Positions 12,201 through 25,200 of a DNA stretch of 64,000 nucleotides are shown in pieces (position 1 is the first letter of the stretch; each line of letters starts with the position of its first letter). The stretch is from assembly GCA_021229015.1 (NCBI GenBank), contig CM037783.1, forward strand, positions 54,797,311 to 54,861,310, given 5' to 3'. The DNA is from Solen grandis. Lineage: Eukaryota > Mollusca > Bivalvia > Adapedonta > Solenidae. A model generated the notes under the pieces. The model did not search any database, was not told where the DNA came from, and saw nothing but the letters and a program-made list of their open reading frames with translations. Made by a program: the position numbers and the translations under genes.

Positions 12201-15200
12201 AGATCTCTACCATGTTTGTTCAAATCATGACCCTTGGGTCAAATTTGGCCCCGCCCCAGGGGTCACTTGATTTAACATAGGCTAATATAGGAAAAAACTT
12301 GAAAAATCTTCTTCTCAGAAACCACAAGGCATAGAGTTTAGATGTTTGGTGTGTAGGATTGTCTTATAGATCTCTACCAAGTTTGTTCAAATCATGACCC
12401 TTGGGTCAAATTTGGCCCCGCCCCAGGGGTCACTTGATTTAACATAGGCTAATATAGGAAAAACTTGAAAAATCTTCTTCTCAGAAACCACAAGGCCTGG
12501 GGTATATATTTTTTTCTGTGCAGCATTGTCTTATAGATCTCAACCAAGATTGTTCAAATCATGGCCCTGGGGTCAGATTTTGCCCCGCCAAGGGGTCACC
12601 TGATTTTACATAGGTTAATATAGAAAAAAAAGAAAAATCTTCTTCTCAGAAACCACAGAGCATGGAGTTTAGATATTTGGTATGTAGCATGATCTTATGA
12701 CCCTCTAACAAGACTATTCAAATTATAACCCTGGGGTCAAAATTGGCCCCACCCCAGGGATCACTTGATTTTACATAGGCTAATATAGGAAAAACTTGAA
12801 AAATTTTCTATTCAGAAACCCAAGGCCTTGGGTTTAGATATTTGGTGTGCAGCATTGTCTAGTAGATCACTACCAAGTTTGTTCAAATCATGGCCCTTGG
12901 GTCAAATTTGGCCCCAAAAGGGGTCACCTGATTTATAGGCTAATATAGAAAAAACTTGAAAAATTTCTTTCAGAAACCCAAAGCCTTGGGTTTAGATATT
13001 TGGTGTGCAGCATTGTCTAGTAGATCACTACCAAGTTTGTTCAAATCATGACCCCGGGGTCAAAATTGGCCCCGCCCCAGGGGTCAATTGATTTAACATA
13101 GGCTAATATAGGAAAAAAACTTGAAAAATCTTCTTCTCAGAAACCAAAGGCATAAAGTTTAGATATTTGGTGGGTAGCATTGTCTAGTAGATCTCAACCA
13201 AGATTGTTCAAATCATGGCCCTGGGGTCAGATTTGGCCCCGCCAAGGGGTCACCTGATTTTACATAGGCTAATATAGAAAAAAAAGAAAAATCTTCTTCT
13301 CAGAAACCACAGAGCATGTAGTTTAGATATTTGGTATGTAGCATGATCTTATGACTCTCTACCAAGACTATTCAAATTATAACCCTGGGGTCAAAATTGG
13401 CCCCACCCCAGGGGTCACTTGATTTTACATAGGCTAATATAGGAAAAACTTGAAAAATTTTCTGTTCAGAAACCCAAGGCCTTGGGTTTAGATATTTGGT
13501 GTGCAGCATTGTCTAGTAGATCACTACCAAGTTTGTTCAAATCATGGCCCTTGGGTCAAATTTGGCCCCACAAAGGGGTCACCTGATTTTACATAGGCTA
13601 ATATAGAAAAAACATCTTGAAAAATCTTCTTCTCAGAAACCTCAAAGCCTTGGGTTTAGATATTTGGTGTGCAGCATTGTCTAGTAGATCACTACCAAGT
13701 TTGTTCAAATCATGACCCCGGGGTCAAAATTGGCCCCGCCCCAGGGGTCAATTGATTTAACATAGGCTAATATAGGAAAAAAACTTGAAAAATCTTCTTC
13801 TCAGAAACCATAAGGCATAGAGTTTAGATATTTGGTGGGTAGCATTGTCTAGTAGATCTCAACCAAGATTGTTCAAATCATGGCCCTGGGGTTAGATTTG
13901 GCCCCGCCAAGGGGTCACCTGATTTTACATAGGCTAATATAGAAAAAAAAGAAAAATCTTCTTCTCAGAAACCACAGAGCATGGAGTTTAGATATTTGTT
14001 ATGTAGCATGATCTTATGACCCTCTACCAATACTGTTCAGATTAAAACCCTGTGGTCAAAATTGGCCCCACCCCAGGGGTCACTTGATTTTACATAGGCT
14101 AATGTAGGAAAGAACTTGAAAAATCTTCTTCTCAGAAACCACAAGGCATAGAGTTTAGATATTTGGTGTGTAGGATTGTCTTATAGATCTCTACCAAGTT
14201 TGTTCAAATCATGGCCCTTGGGTCAAATTTGGCCCCGCCCCAGGGGTCACTTGATTTAACATAGGCTAATATAGGAAAAAAAAGATAAATCTTCTTCTCA
14301 GAAACCACAAGGCCTGGGGTTTGGATATTTTGTGTGCAGCATTGTCTAGTAGATCTCAACCAAGTTTGTTCAAATCATGGCCCTGTGGTCAGATTTGGCC
14401 CCGCCAAGGGGTCACATGATTTTACACATGCTAATATAGAAAAAAAAGAAAAATCTTCTACTCAGAAACCACAGAGCATGGAGTTTAGATATTTGGTATG
14501 TAGCATGATCTTATGACCCTCTACCAAGATTGTTCAAATTATAACCCTGGGGTCAAAATTGGCCCCGCCCCAGGGGTCACTTGATTTAACATAGGCTAAT
14601 ATAGGAAAAAAACTTGAAAAATCTTCTTCTCAGAAACCACAATGCATAGAGTTTAGATATTTGGTATGTAGCATTGTCTAATAGATCTCTACCAAGTTTG
14701 TTCAAATCATGACCCTGGGGTCAAAATTTACCCGCCCCAGGGGTCACTTGATTTAACATAGGCTAATATAGGAAAAACTTGAAAAATCTTTATCTCAGAA
14801 ACCACAAGGCCTTGGGTTTAGATATTTGGTGTGCAGCGTTGTCTCGTAGATCACAATCAAATTTGTTCAAATCATGGTCTTGGGGTCAAATTTGGCCCCG
14901 CCCCTGGGGTCACCTGTTTTTAATAGGTTAATATAGAAAAAAACTTGAAAAATCTTTTTCTTAGAAACAAGGCATGGAGTTTAGATATTTGGTATGTAAC
15001 ATGGGCTAATAGACCTCTACCAAGATTGTTCAAATTATGACCTTGGGGTCAAAATTGGCCCCGCCCCAGGGGTCACTTGATTTAACATAGGTTGTTTAAG
15101 GGAAAAAAATTGAAAAATCTTCTTCTCAGAAACTACAAGGCATATAGTTTAGATATTTGGTGTGTAGCATTGTCTAGTCGATTCTTACCATGTGTGTTCA

Positions 15201-15471
15201 AATCATGACGCTGGGGTTAAAATTGGCCCCCCTCCAGGGATCACTTGATTTTACATATACTTAGTTTGAAAAAAAACTAGAAAAGTCTTCTTCTCAAAAA
15301 CCACAAGGTCTGGAGTTTAGATATTTGTATGTAACATGGGCTAATAGACCTCTACCAGGTTTATTCAAATCTTGACCCTGGGGTCAAAATTTGCTCTGCC
15401 CCAGGGGTCACTTGATTTTACATAGCCTAATGATACCAGGTGAGCGATCCAGGGCCATCAAGGCCCTCTTG
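9245..15471 (+). mobile_element. Hairpin-headed element B with a ~6 kb array of ~167-bp tandem units
   Basis: Starts with the head hairpin (AGCTCACCTGAGCACAAC, then GTGCTCATGGTGAGCT) and a GTCC/GTCGTC microsatellite, and ends with CCAGGTGAGCGATCCAGGG plus the GGCC hairpin and CTCTTG. Between them are about 35 copies of a unit marked by TAGGCTAATATAGGAAAAA, CTTCTTCTCAGAAACCACA, TTTAGATATTTGGT and GGGGTCAAAATTGGCCCC. Spacing of successive TAGGCTAATATAG motifs is about 160-172 bp. Units differ by substitutions and small deletions. No protein is encoded. It lies just upstream of the exon carrying the SAMD9-like start codon. Confidence 0.9.
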
Positions 15472-15689
15472 TTTAAGCAATAGGGCATACGGTCTTTAGA
15501 TGACGACTAACCACTATTACGACTTTGAATGGGAGAGAAAAATTGTTATGTTCATCAGGCTATAATAAGATATGAGGATCTGTAGTTAAAAAAACCCCTT
15601 AATATCGATAAGGAAAACTACATTCTTTTATCCTGAGTGTTTATTTAGTATTGACCTTTTTGCTTCTCCTTTTTTTTTTTTTGCTTCAG

Positions 15690-16279
15690 GATAGCAGACA
15701 CCAGTTGACCAGTAAAAACCATCAAGATGGCATCAGAAAAAGTGCAAAATTTCTACAAAACAATGGCAATCCAAATGGATTACGGAACCCAGGTTTTGGG
15801 AGAAATTATTAAGGCGAAGCTTAGTGGAAAAACATTACAGGAACATCTGAACAATAGTCAAGTAAAACTTAAATTTAAAAATCTAGAACCATTTCAAAAG
15901 CAAAAGTTGTATCCCCAAAAAGGGTCTCCCAACATATCAAATTTAGATATTAGTTTACTGACACGTATTCTGTTGGGTTCCTTTGAATTAGAGCCAATTG
16001 AAAGGCAGCATATTTATGATATGAGAAAGATAAGAAACAAGCTTGCCCATGCTTCAAAAGCTGAACTAGAATTGAAAGATAACGATTTCAACAAAGCTAA
16101 GTATCATATTGAAGGATTATGTGAGAACTTGGACAATAACGTAAAGAAGCGAATCAGAAATGGGATATCAGAACTTTATCAGAGACAAATTGTCCAGTGT
16201 TGCAGCAGCAAAGCAAGGGTATTGATTCTGAGCGAAAGTCTAATGGTAGATATTGAGGAGACATGCATAGATGACAAAA
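15690..16279 (+). CDS. Exon 1 (coding): HEPN domain, DZIP3-like
   Basis: ATG at 15727 in good context (CAAGATGGCA) gives 184 codons ending in phase 1 at a GTAAGT donor (16280). Residues ~10-150 look like the HEPN-fold domain first noted in DZIP3 and common in mollusc immune proteins: helical, with the Rx4H motif RNKLAH at residues 103-108 inside MRKIRNKLAHAS. In HEPN ribonucleases this Arg/His pair is catalytic; whether it is active here is not known. The remaining ~35 residues link to the CARD-like exon. Confidence 0.8.
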
Positions 16280-19200
16280 GTAAGTATTTTTCCCATAATA
16301 TAAAATAAAACCGATATGTGAATAAATAAAGAAAATCTTTCTTATTCGATAAATACTTTTAATAAAAATGACTGACTGCAAAGATATTAACCTTTAAGTT
16401 ATTATTAGCTCACCTGAGCACAACGTGCTCATGGTGAGCTATTGTGATCGCCTTTTGTCCGTCGTCCGTCGTCCGTCGTGCGTGCGTGCGTGCGTCCGTC
16501 CGTCGTCAACAATTTGCTTTAAACAACATCTCCTCATGAACCGCTGAAGGGATTTTGACCAAACTTCACAGGAATCATCCTTATGATGCCCTCTATCAAA
16601 GTTGTACAAATTATTCAGATTGGTTAAAAAAGTAGGTCACAGGAGCTAAAAATAGATTTTAAAAATGCAAACTTTGAAAATCTTCTTCTGCAAAACTGCA
16701 AGGCCTAGAGCTTAGATATTTGGTATGTAGCATCATCTTATGGGCCATTACCAAGATTGTACAAATCATAGCCCTACGGTGATAAATGACCCCGCACCAG
16801 GGGTCACTTGTTTTACATAGAGTTATATAGGAAAATCTTTAAAAATCTTCTTCTATGAATCCATTAGGCCTAGAGCTTAGATATTTGGTATGTAGCATCA
16901 TCTAATGGTTCATTACTAAGATTGTTCAAATCATAGCCCTACGGTGATAAATGCCCCCGCACCAGGGGTCACTTGTTTTACATAGAGTTATATAGGAAAA
17001 TTTTAAAAATCTTCTTCTATGAATCCATTAGGCCTAGAGCTTAGATATTTGGTATGAGCATCATCTATGGTTCATTACCAAGATTGTCAAATCATACCCT
17101 AGGTGATAAATGACCCCGCACCATGGGTCACTTGTTTTACATAGAGTTATATAGGAAAATGTTTAAAAATCTTCTTCTATGAATCCATAAGGCCTAGAGA
17201 TTAGATATTTGGTATGAAGCATCATCTTATGGTTCATTACTAAGATTGTACAAATCATGACCCTATGGTGATAAATGCCCCCGCACCAGGGGTCACTTGT
17301 TTTACATAGAGTTATATAGAAAAAAACTTTAAAAATCTTCTTCTATGAATCCATTAGGCCTAGAGCTTAGATATTTGGTATGTAGCATCATCTTATGGGC
17401 CATTACCAAGATTGTACAAATCATAGCCCTACGATGATAAATGACCCCGCACCAGGGGTCACTTGTTTTACATAGAGTTATATAGGAAAATCTTTAAAAA
17501 TCTTCTTCTATGAATCCATTAGGCCTAGAGCTTAGATATTTGGTATGTAGCATCATCTTATGGTTCATTACCAAGATTGTACAAATCATGACCCTATGGT
17601 GATAAATGCCCCCGCACCAGGGGTCACTTGTTTAACATAGAGTTATATAGGAAAATCTTTAAAAATCTTCTTCTATGAATCCATTAGGCCTAGAGCTTAG
17701 ATATTTGGTATGTAGCATCATCTAATGGTTCATTATCAAGATTTTCAAAATGGTGGCCCTTTGGAGATAAATGACCCCGCACTAAGTCTTCTCCTCTGAA
17801 ACCATAAGGCCCAGTGCTTATATATTTGGTGTGTAGTATTGTCAGGGCTAAAATGTTTAAGATTGAGTTATATCAGAATTCTTGTCTGTTTAAAAACCTT
17901 GTAATCAGTTGTAGCAATGGTACTCAGGTGAGCGATCCAGGGCCATCATGGCCCTCTTGTTTTTTATTTTATAATTAAGACATTTTTAATTGCTTTAGTC
18001 CTTTAATATTTTTCAACCATACATTGGAAAATTGTAAATTTTAATCGATGTGTACTAAAATTACCTTTCCAGGTCACGAAAAATGGATAAAATATAGAAT
18101 CACAAAGTCTGCATTAGCAATGGCTAAATATCTGCAAGTAGACACATTCCTACAGAAACTGAAATCCAGTGGGGTTGTAAGTTTCACGTTTGTGAGTCAA
18201 ATCAACAGTGAATGTTTCAACAATGAAGAAACTGTGAACAAACTGGTATTGCAAATGGCTGAAGAAACAAAGCAAAATGTTCTTCAATTTTGTAAATGCC
18301 TAAGAGAATGCAATCCACTGCTTGCAGACATTGTAGAAAACAAACACGACAGTGGAAGAGAAACAGGTACACTTTTTTAACCTCACCTGAGCAAAGCTCA
18401 GGGTGAGTTATTGTGATCCCGTGATTGTCCGTCGTCTGTCGTGCGTCGTCAGTAATTTAGTGTTTACAATCTATCACCTTCATTTCTTAAGCAATTATCT
18501 TCAAACTTAAAGACAATGTTTATGACCTAAAGACAATGTTTATGACCTAAAAACAATGTTTATTACCTTACTGTCTCGATTAAGTTCGCATATTGTTGAG
18601 ATTAGTCAATTAGGTCAGGAGTTATGCCCCTTAAAAATGCAAGATTTCACTTTGTTTACACTCTAGCATCTTCATCTTTTGAGCAATCATCTTCAAACCT
18701 TATGACATTGTTTATGACCATAATGTCTCGATTGTGTTCGAATATGGCTGAGATCGGTTAATTTGGTCAGGAGTTAAGCCCCTTTTGATATCAAAATATG
18801 CCAGTTTTCAGTTTATTTACACTCTAGCATTATTAGTCTTCTGAGCAATCATTTTCAAACTTTATGACAATTTTCATGACCATAATGTCTCGATTGAGTT
18901 CGATTATGGTTGAGATCAGTCAATTAGGTCTCATTTCACTTTGTTTACACTCTAGAATCTTCATCTTTTTAGCAATCATCTTCAAACTTTATGACAATGT
19001 TTATGACCATAATGTCTCCATTGAGTTCGATTATGGCTGAGATTGGTCAATTTGTCAGTAGTTAAGGCATTCTCATCCTAATACCCATATTCCAAATCTT
19101 GTCACTTGATTGTAATTTTTCTATGAAACTGTCACTTTGAAGACATTCAAAAATAAAATATTTCACCAAGAGTTTATTCAAGTTTTATCTTATTTGGGGG

Positions 19201-22200
19201 AGATAATTCGCATATAAGTTAACATTGAAGCCTATGGAAAATATGCATTTTCTGTGAATATGAAAAAATGAATTTGATTAATGAGAAAAACTCGTGGTAG
19301 AAAGATGAATTGTATAATTTTATATGAACTTTCGTGAAAAAAATCTTAATTTTACCACTTTTGTTTAATTTTCAAGGGAGATAACTCATGACAACAAAAT
19401 AATCAATGGAAGTTAATAAAAGAAATTCTGTCACTTGTCATAACATATCAATTTGCCCCTAAAATAACCATTGTTTGACATTTTAAAAACTTATATACAT
19501 ATGTAATGTTAAATTTTATGCACCGGTTTTGATGGAATAGATCGCTATTAGAGTGGCAAGACCTTAAGCCCCTTATTATAAAAAATATGCCAGATTTCAC
19601 TTTGTTTACACTCTAGCTTCTTCGTCTTTTGTGCAATCTTCTTTAAACTTAATGACAATGTTTATTACTATTTTGTCTCTATTGAGTTCGATTATTGTAG
19701 AGATCGGTCGATTAGCTTAGGAGTTATGCCACTTTTAATGTAAAAAAAATGACACCTATGTTTATTACCATTTTGTCTCTATTGAGTTTGATTATTGTAG
19801 AGATCGGTCGATTAGGTTAGGAGTTATGCCACTTTTAAAAAAAAATGATGCCAAATTTCACTTTCATCTTCATCTTTGAGCAATCATCTTCAAACTTTAA
19901 GACAACGTTTATGATCATAATGTCTCCATTGGATTTGATTATGGCTGAGATCGGTCTATTAGGTTAAGAGTAATGTCCCTTTTAATATAAAAAATGCCAG
20001 ATTTCACTTTGTTTACACTCTAGCATTTTCATCTTTCGAGAAATCATCTTCAAACTTTATGACTCTGTTAATGACCATGATGTCTGCAATGAGTTTGAAT
20101 CTGGCTAGATCAGTTATTTAAGTCAGAAGTTTAGTCCCTTTTAATACAAAAAATGGCAAGATTTCACTTTTTTTACTCTCTACCATCTTCATTTTTAAAC
20201 AATCATTTTTAAACTTTAAGGCAATGTTTATGACCATAAGCTCTTGATCGAGTTTGATTATGGCTGCGATTGGCCAAATATATCAGGAGTTATTTTTCTT
20301 TTTATTATAAAAAATGCCAGATTTCACATTGTTATACCCAAGCGGCTTCATTTTTTTAGCAATCATCTTCAATCTTTAAGACAATATTTATGACCATAAG
20401 CTAACAATCGGGTTCAATTATAACTGATATTGGGTATTTAATTTAGGAGTTATGTCCCTTTCACTATAGAAAATAAACATAATTATTTCACTTTGTTTAC
20501 ACTCCAGAATCTTCATTTCTTAAGCAATCATCTTTCTCAGGTGAGCTATTAAGGACCATCTTGGCTCTTTTGTATTCGTCTGTTTGTATCCTCATTGTTC
20601 TCTGTGATATTCTGAAATGGAAATCACAATTATTATACTGTAGTATCAGTTATTTTCGCGCAGTCTTAATTTCGCGCTACCCTCTCTAAAGACCCTTTCG
20701 CGCGGTGCTAAATTCGCGCATTTCCCCATTTCAAAAAAAAAAAAAAAAAAAAGTACAAAAAATAGATATGAATAAATAAAAAAAATATTCATTTCGTTCT
20801 GAATGACTGATTTGGTGCCCCGGATATCGCATGCTAATTAATTACCGACTGATATGTTGGCGCTACCCTCCCCCCAGGTAAGTGACGTCATAGGGGTGGG
20901 TTACTGGTAAGGGTTACTGGTAAGTTGTTAATTAGCACCGTCTCCTAATTGCTGGGGCCAAACTGCCGAAAGATGGCCTTTCTTTTGTTATCGATTGCAG
21001 CACTTCCGGCGATCAGACAAACTATTCTCCGGGACCTTTTTGATTTACAGGTCTCACCTTGATTGTTGTATAAACAAACTGTCAACTTAGAAGGTGGGGA
21101 CATGTCAGTACAAACGATCTGCAACCATACAGTTAGTAGTAATGTTTGTTCGAAATCTGTATTTATTTTGGACCACTTTCCTAATCTTCTCGGCAAAAAA
21201 GAGTAAACATTACGCAAGCGTAAATTTCATGCACCGGTTCAACACCGGTAAAAGGCAAGTTAAAATATACAAAAATATCTTATTTTAAAAGGAATAACGC
21301 AGATTATTGATTTGATATTAGTCTCAAATAGTACACGAGTGTAAAACCCCTTGGGAAACCGTTGGTTTTATTGATCTAAGATGGTACTGATTATAAAACA
21401 ACGCATGAAATTTAGTTGTCAAAATCGGCGTCAAACAAAAAAATACCATATATATTCTTTGATTATACAGACTTAATATCGCGCGGTCCTAAATTCGCGG
21501 AAGGCCCATTGCGCGAACATCGCGAAAATTAGACCAGCGCGAACAATACTGATACTACAGTAGGTTTTAGTTTTTAGCTCACCTGAGCACGAAGTGCTCA
21601 AGGTGAGCTTTTGTGTTCGCCCTGCGTCCGTCGTTGTCCGTCGTCCGTCATCAACAATTTACTTTAAACGTCATTTTCCCTGAAACCGCTGGACAGAATT
21701 TGATTAAACTTGGCAGGGATGTTCCTTGGGTGACCTTCACAAAAGTTACAAAAATAAACTTGATCCATGTGGAACTCTGGTTACCATGGCAACGGAAAGA
21801 AAAAAATGAAAACTTTAAAAAATCATCTTCTTCAAAACTATTGGCCAGATTTCAAAATAATTTGGTACAGACGTTCCTTTGGTAACTCTCTACCAAGATT
21901 GCTAAATTATTCCGATCGGGAAAAAACATGGTATCCAGGGGCGGGGCTAATTTGCCTTTTATGTATATAGTGAACTCTTTAAACGACATCTCCTCTGAAA
22001 CAGCTATACAGAATTTGATTAAATTTGGCAAGGATGATCCTTGGGTGAAGCTTCACAAAAGTTATTAAAATTATTCTAATCCATTAAAACATGAACTCCA
22101 GGGGCGGGGCTAATTTGCCTTATATGTATAAAGTGAAATCTTTAAACGACATCTCTTCTGAAACCGCTAAGCAGAATTTGATTAAATTTGGCAGGGATGA

Positions 22201-25200
22201 TCCTTGGAAGAACAATCACAAAATTTGCTAAAAAAAAACTTGATCCATGTGGAATAGATAATATTTGGCAGGGATTATCCTTGGGTGAAGCTTCACAAAA
22301 GTTGGTAAAAGTATTCAAATCCGTAAATAAACATGGCTAGCAGGGGCGGGGCTAATTTGCTTTATATGTATATAGTGAACAATTTAAGCGACATCTCTAC
22401 AACCGCTCAGCAGAATTTGATTAAATTTGGCAGGGATGATCATTGGGTGAAGCTTCAAAAATGTTGCTTAAATTATTCCGATCCAAAAAAATCATAGCCA
22501 CCAGGGTCGGGGCTAATTTGTCTTATCGGTATATAGTGAAATCTTTAAACGACACCTCCTCAGAAACCGCTGGACAGAATTTGGTTATATTTGGCAGGGA
22601 TGATCCTTGGGTGAAGCTTCACAAAAGTTGCTAAAATTATTCCGATTCGTAAAAAAAACATGGCTGCCAGGGGCGTGGCTAATTTGCCTGATATGTATAT
22701 AGTGAAATCTTTAAACAGCATCTCCTCTAAACGGCTAGACTGAATTTGATAAAACTTTGCAGGGATCATCTCCTTCAAAACTACTGGCCAGATTTCAAAA
22801 TGTTTTAATACAGATTGATATATGGATAACCCTATACTTAGGTGAGCGATCAAGGGCCATCATGGTCCTCCTGTTAATGTCTTAATAAAGAGTTTTAAGG
22901 TCACATGAGCATATCGTGCTCATGCGAGCCTTTAGAATCAGTGGCCGTCCGTCGGCGTCGACATTGTTTTTCAAACGACATCTATAATGAAACCACTTGG
23001 CCAAATTTGATGAAAATTGCCCTAAGCTCTACCAAACTTGTTCAAATGGTCTGGTCCATTGCATATCTAGGTTACAGGAGTTTAAATAGATTTTAAAAGT
23101 GAAATCTTTAAAAACTTTCTTTTCCGAAAGCCAAAGGCCTAGAACATAGGAAGTTTGTATGTAACATGGCCTAGTGGACCTCTGCTGTGTTTGTGGAAAT
23201 CATGGCCCTTTTGTCAACAATGGCTCCGTCCCAAGGTTCACATTGTTTATATTTAGACTTCCAAAAGAAATATATACTTGTCAGAACCGCAAGGCCTATG
23301 AGCTTAGATATTTGGTTTGTGGCGCTGACTAGTGGACCTCTACCAAGTTTGTTCAACTCATTACCCTAGGGTCAAATTTAATCATGCACCTGGGGTCACT
23401 TGGGTTTTATATGACTTACGTAGGATAAAAATGTTCTCTCTCTGTCTGAGATCACATGGTCTTGAAGTTTAGATGTATGTTTTGCTTGAAACATGGCCTA
23501 GAGGATCTCTTTCAAGTTTGTTCAATCTGTGGCTCTGGGGTCAAAACTGGCCGCGTCCTTGGGGTCACTTGGTTTTATATAGACTAACATAATCTTGTCA
23601 GAGACCAGCAGGCCTGGATTTTTTATTTGTGTAAAGTGGCCTAGTGGACCTCTACCAAGTTTGTTCAAATCATGGCCCTGAGGTTAAAATTGGCTTGCCC
23701 CAGGGGTCTTTTGATTTTATATTTACTTTGAAAACTGATTTTAGCGTCAAATTAAGATTCTTAACAAAATGTCTGTTTGATGATATATTTTTTTTTCATT
23801 TTTGTCTGCACTCATTGCATCACAATTTAAAACGTTTGCTTGTTTATAGTGAAGTAACCTTGTCAATGTAATAAGCTTTTAGATTTTATTTTCATCGCCT
23901 TTCATCTCTTAATAAATTGTTTATTTTGACTTTGTTTTAGAAATGGCGCTGAAAAGAATAGAGAAAGAACAAGTGAATGAGATTCTTCAAGACAGTGTGA
24001 CTTTCAAAACATCTAATTTACTTTCAACGGAAGATGTTCATATTTTCGTAGAGAATCGTTTACTTAAGACTATACCCTTTTCTGTGATAGAAAAATGTAT
24101 GAGTGAACTGTTCGGGTTCCAGACTTTACAAGCAAATGAAAACAGGTATATTTTAATTAGTTTATTAATGGAAACGTTTTATTTTTCATCAAGTCTGACT
24201 TCTGTGAATCTAGTTATATCAGATCTTGTGACTCTCATTATATATTCTCATTCAGAATCGTTTAAGATTATTGTATTGTTATTAATTGATATCTGGATAT
24301 ACATGCATTGGGTTCGCTATGTTAGTTGATTGTTATCACTTTACGACCACAGTCACATACACAGCAACTATATCAAATTTGTTTTTATTGTTAATATGAC
24401 TATATATTTTTATCTCAAAATTCTTTTAATATCACAATATAATTTTGAATATTCTTCACGGTAAATTCTTGGCATGAATAATATATATACAGGACTCTGC
24501 TGATTATTAGTTGTTCTATAAGATATTAAAAAAGTAATAAATAAAAAGCTCTAAAATCTCAATATTAAGATCACCTACCGACATTTTAGGATGATCTGAA
24601 AATGAAGATTAGGCATAAAATAAGGAAAAGGGTTACTTAATTATATAATTCAGCGATCTGTAAAACTTAGATTTGTCAACCATTAGATATTAAATTGAAA
24701 ATAATCTAAAAGCTTTTGAGTACATTACTACAGTTTTTTTTTTACGCTCGTGTCCTTTTTAGCTCACCTGAGCACAACGTGCTCAAGGTGAGTTTTTGTG
24801 ATCGCGCTTTGGGTAATGTGGGTCAAAAATTTGGCCATGAGATCAAATCTTAGAAAAAATTTATTATGCTCTAAAGGCCGCATGTTTGGCCCAATCTTCA
24901 TGAAACTTGGTCAGAATGTTTGTTTCCATAAAATCTTGGACAAGCTCGAACTTGGGTCATGCGGGATCAAAAAGTAAGTCACGAGGTCAAATCTTAGGTC
25001 AAATCTTAGAAAATATTTGTTAATGCTCTAAATACCACAATTTGGCCCAATTTTCATAAAACATGGTCAAAATGTTTGTGTCTATAAAATCTTGGACAAG
25101 TTTGACTTTGGGTCATGTGGGGTCAAAAAGGAGGTCATGAGGTTAAATCTTAATAAAAATTGTGTAAACCCTCTAAATGCCACATATTTAGCCCAATCTT

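Noticed and set aside
9245..15471. CRISPR-like regular repeats
   Set aside because: Units are ~167 bp, all parts of the unit are conserved, there are no unique spacers, and the context is an animal genome.
20945..21217. 90-codon minus-strand frame in the GCGC-rich TIR element
   Set aside because: No transposase motifs, no support from codon pattern, inside a MITE-like element.
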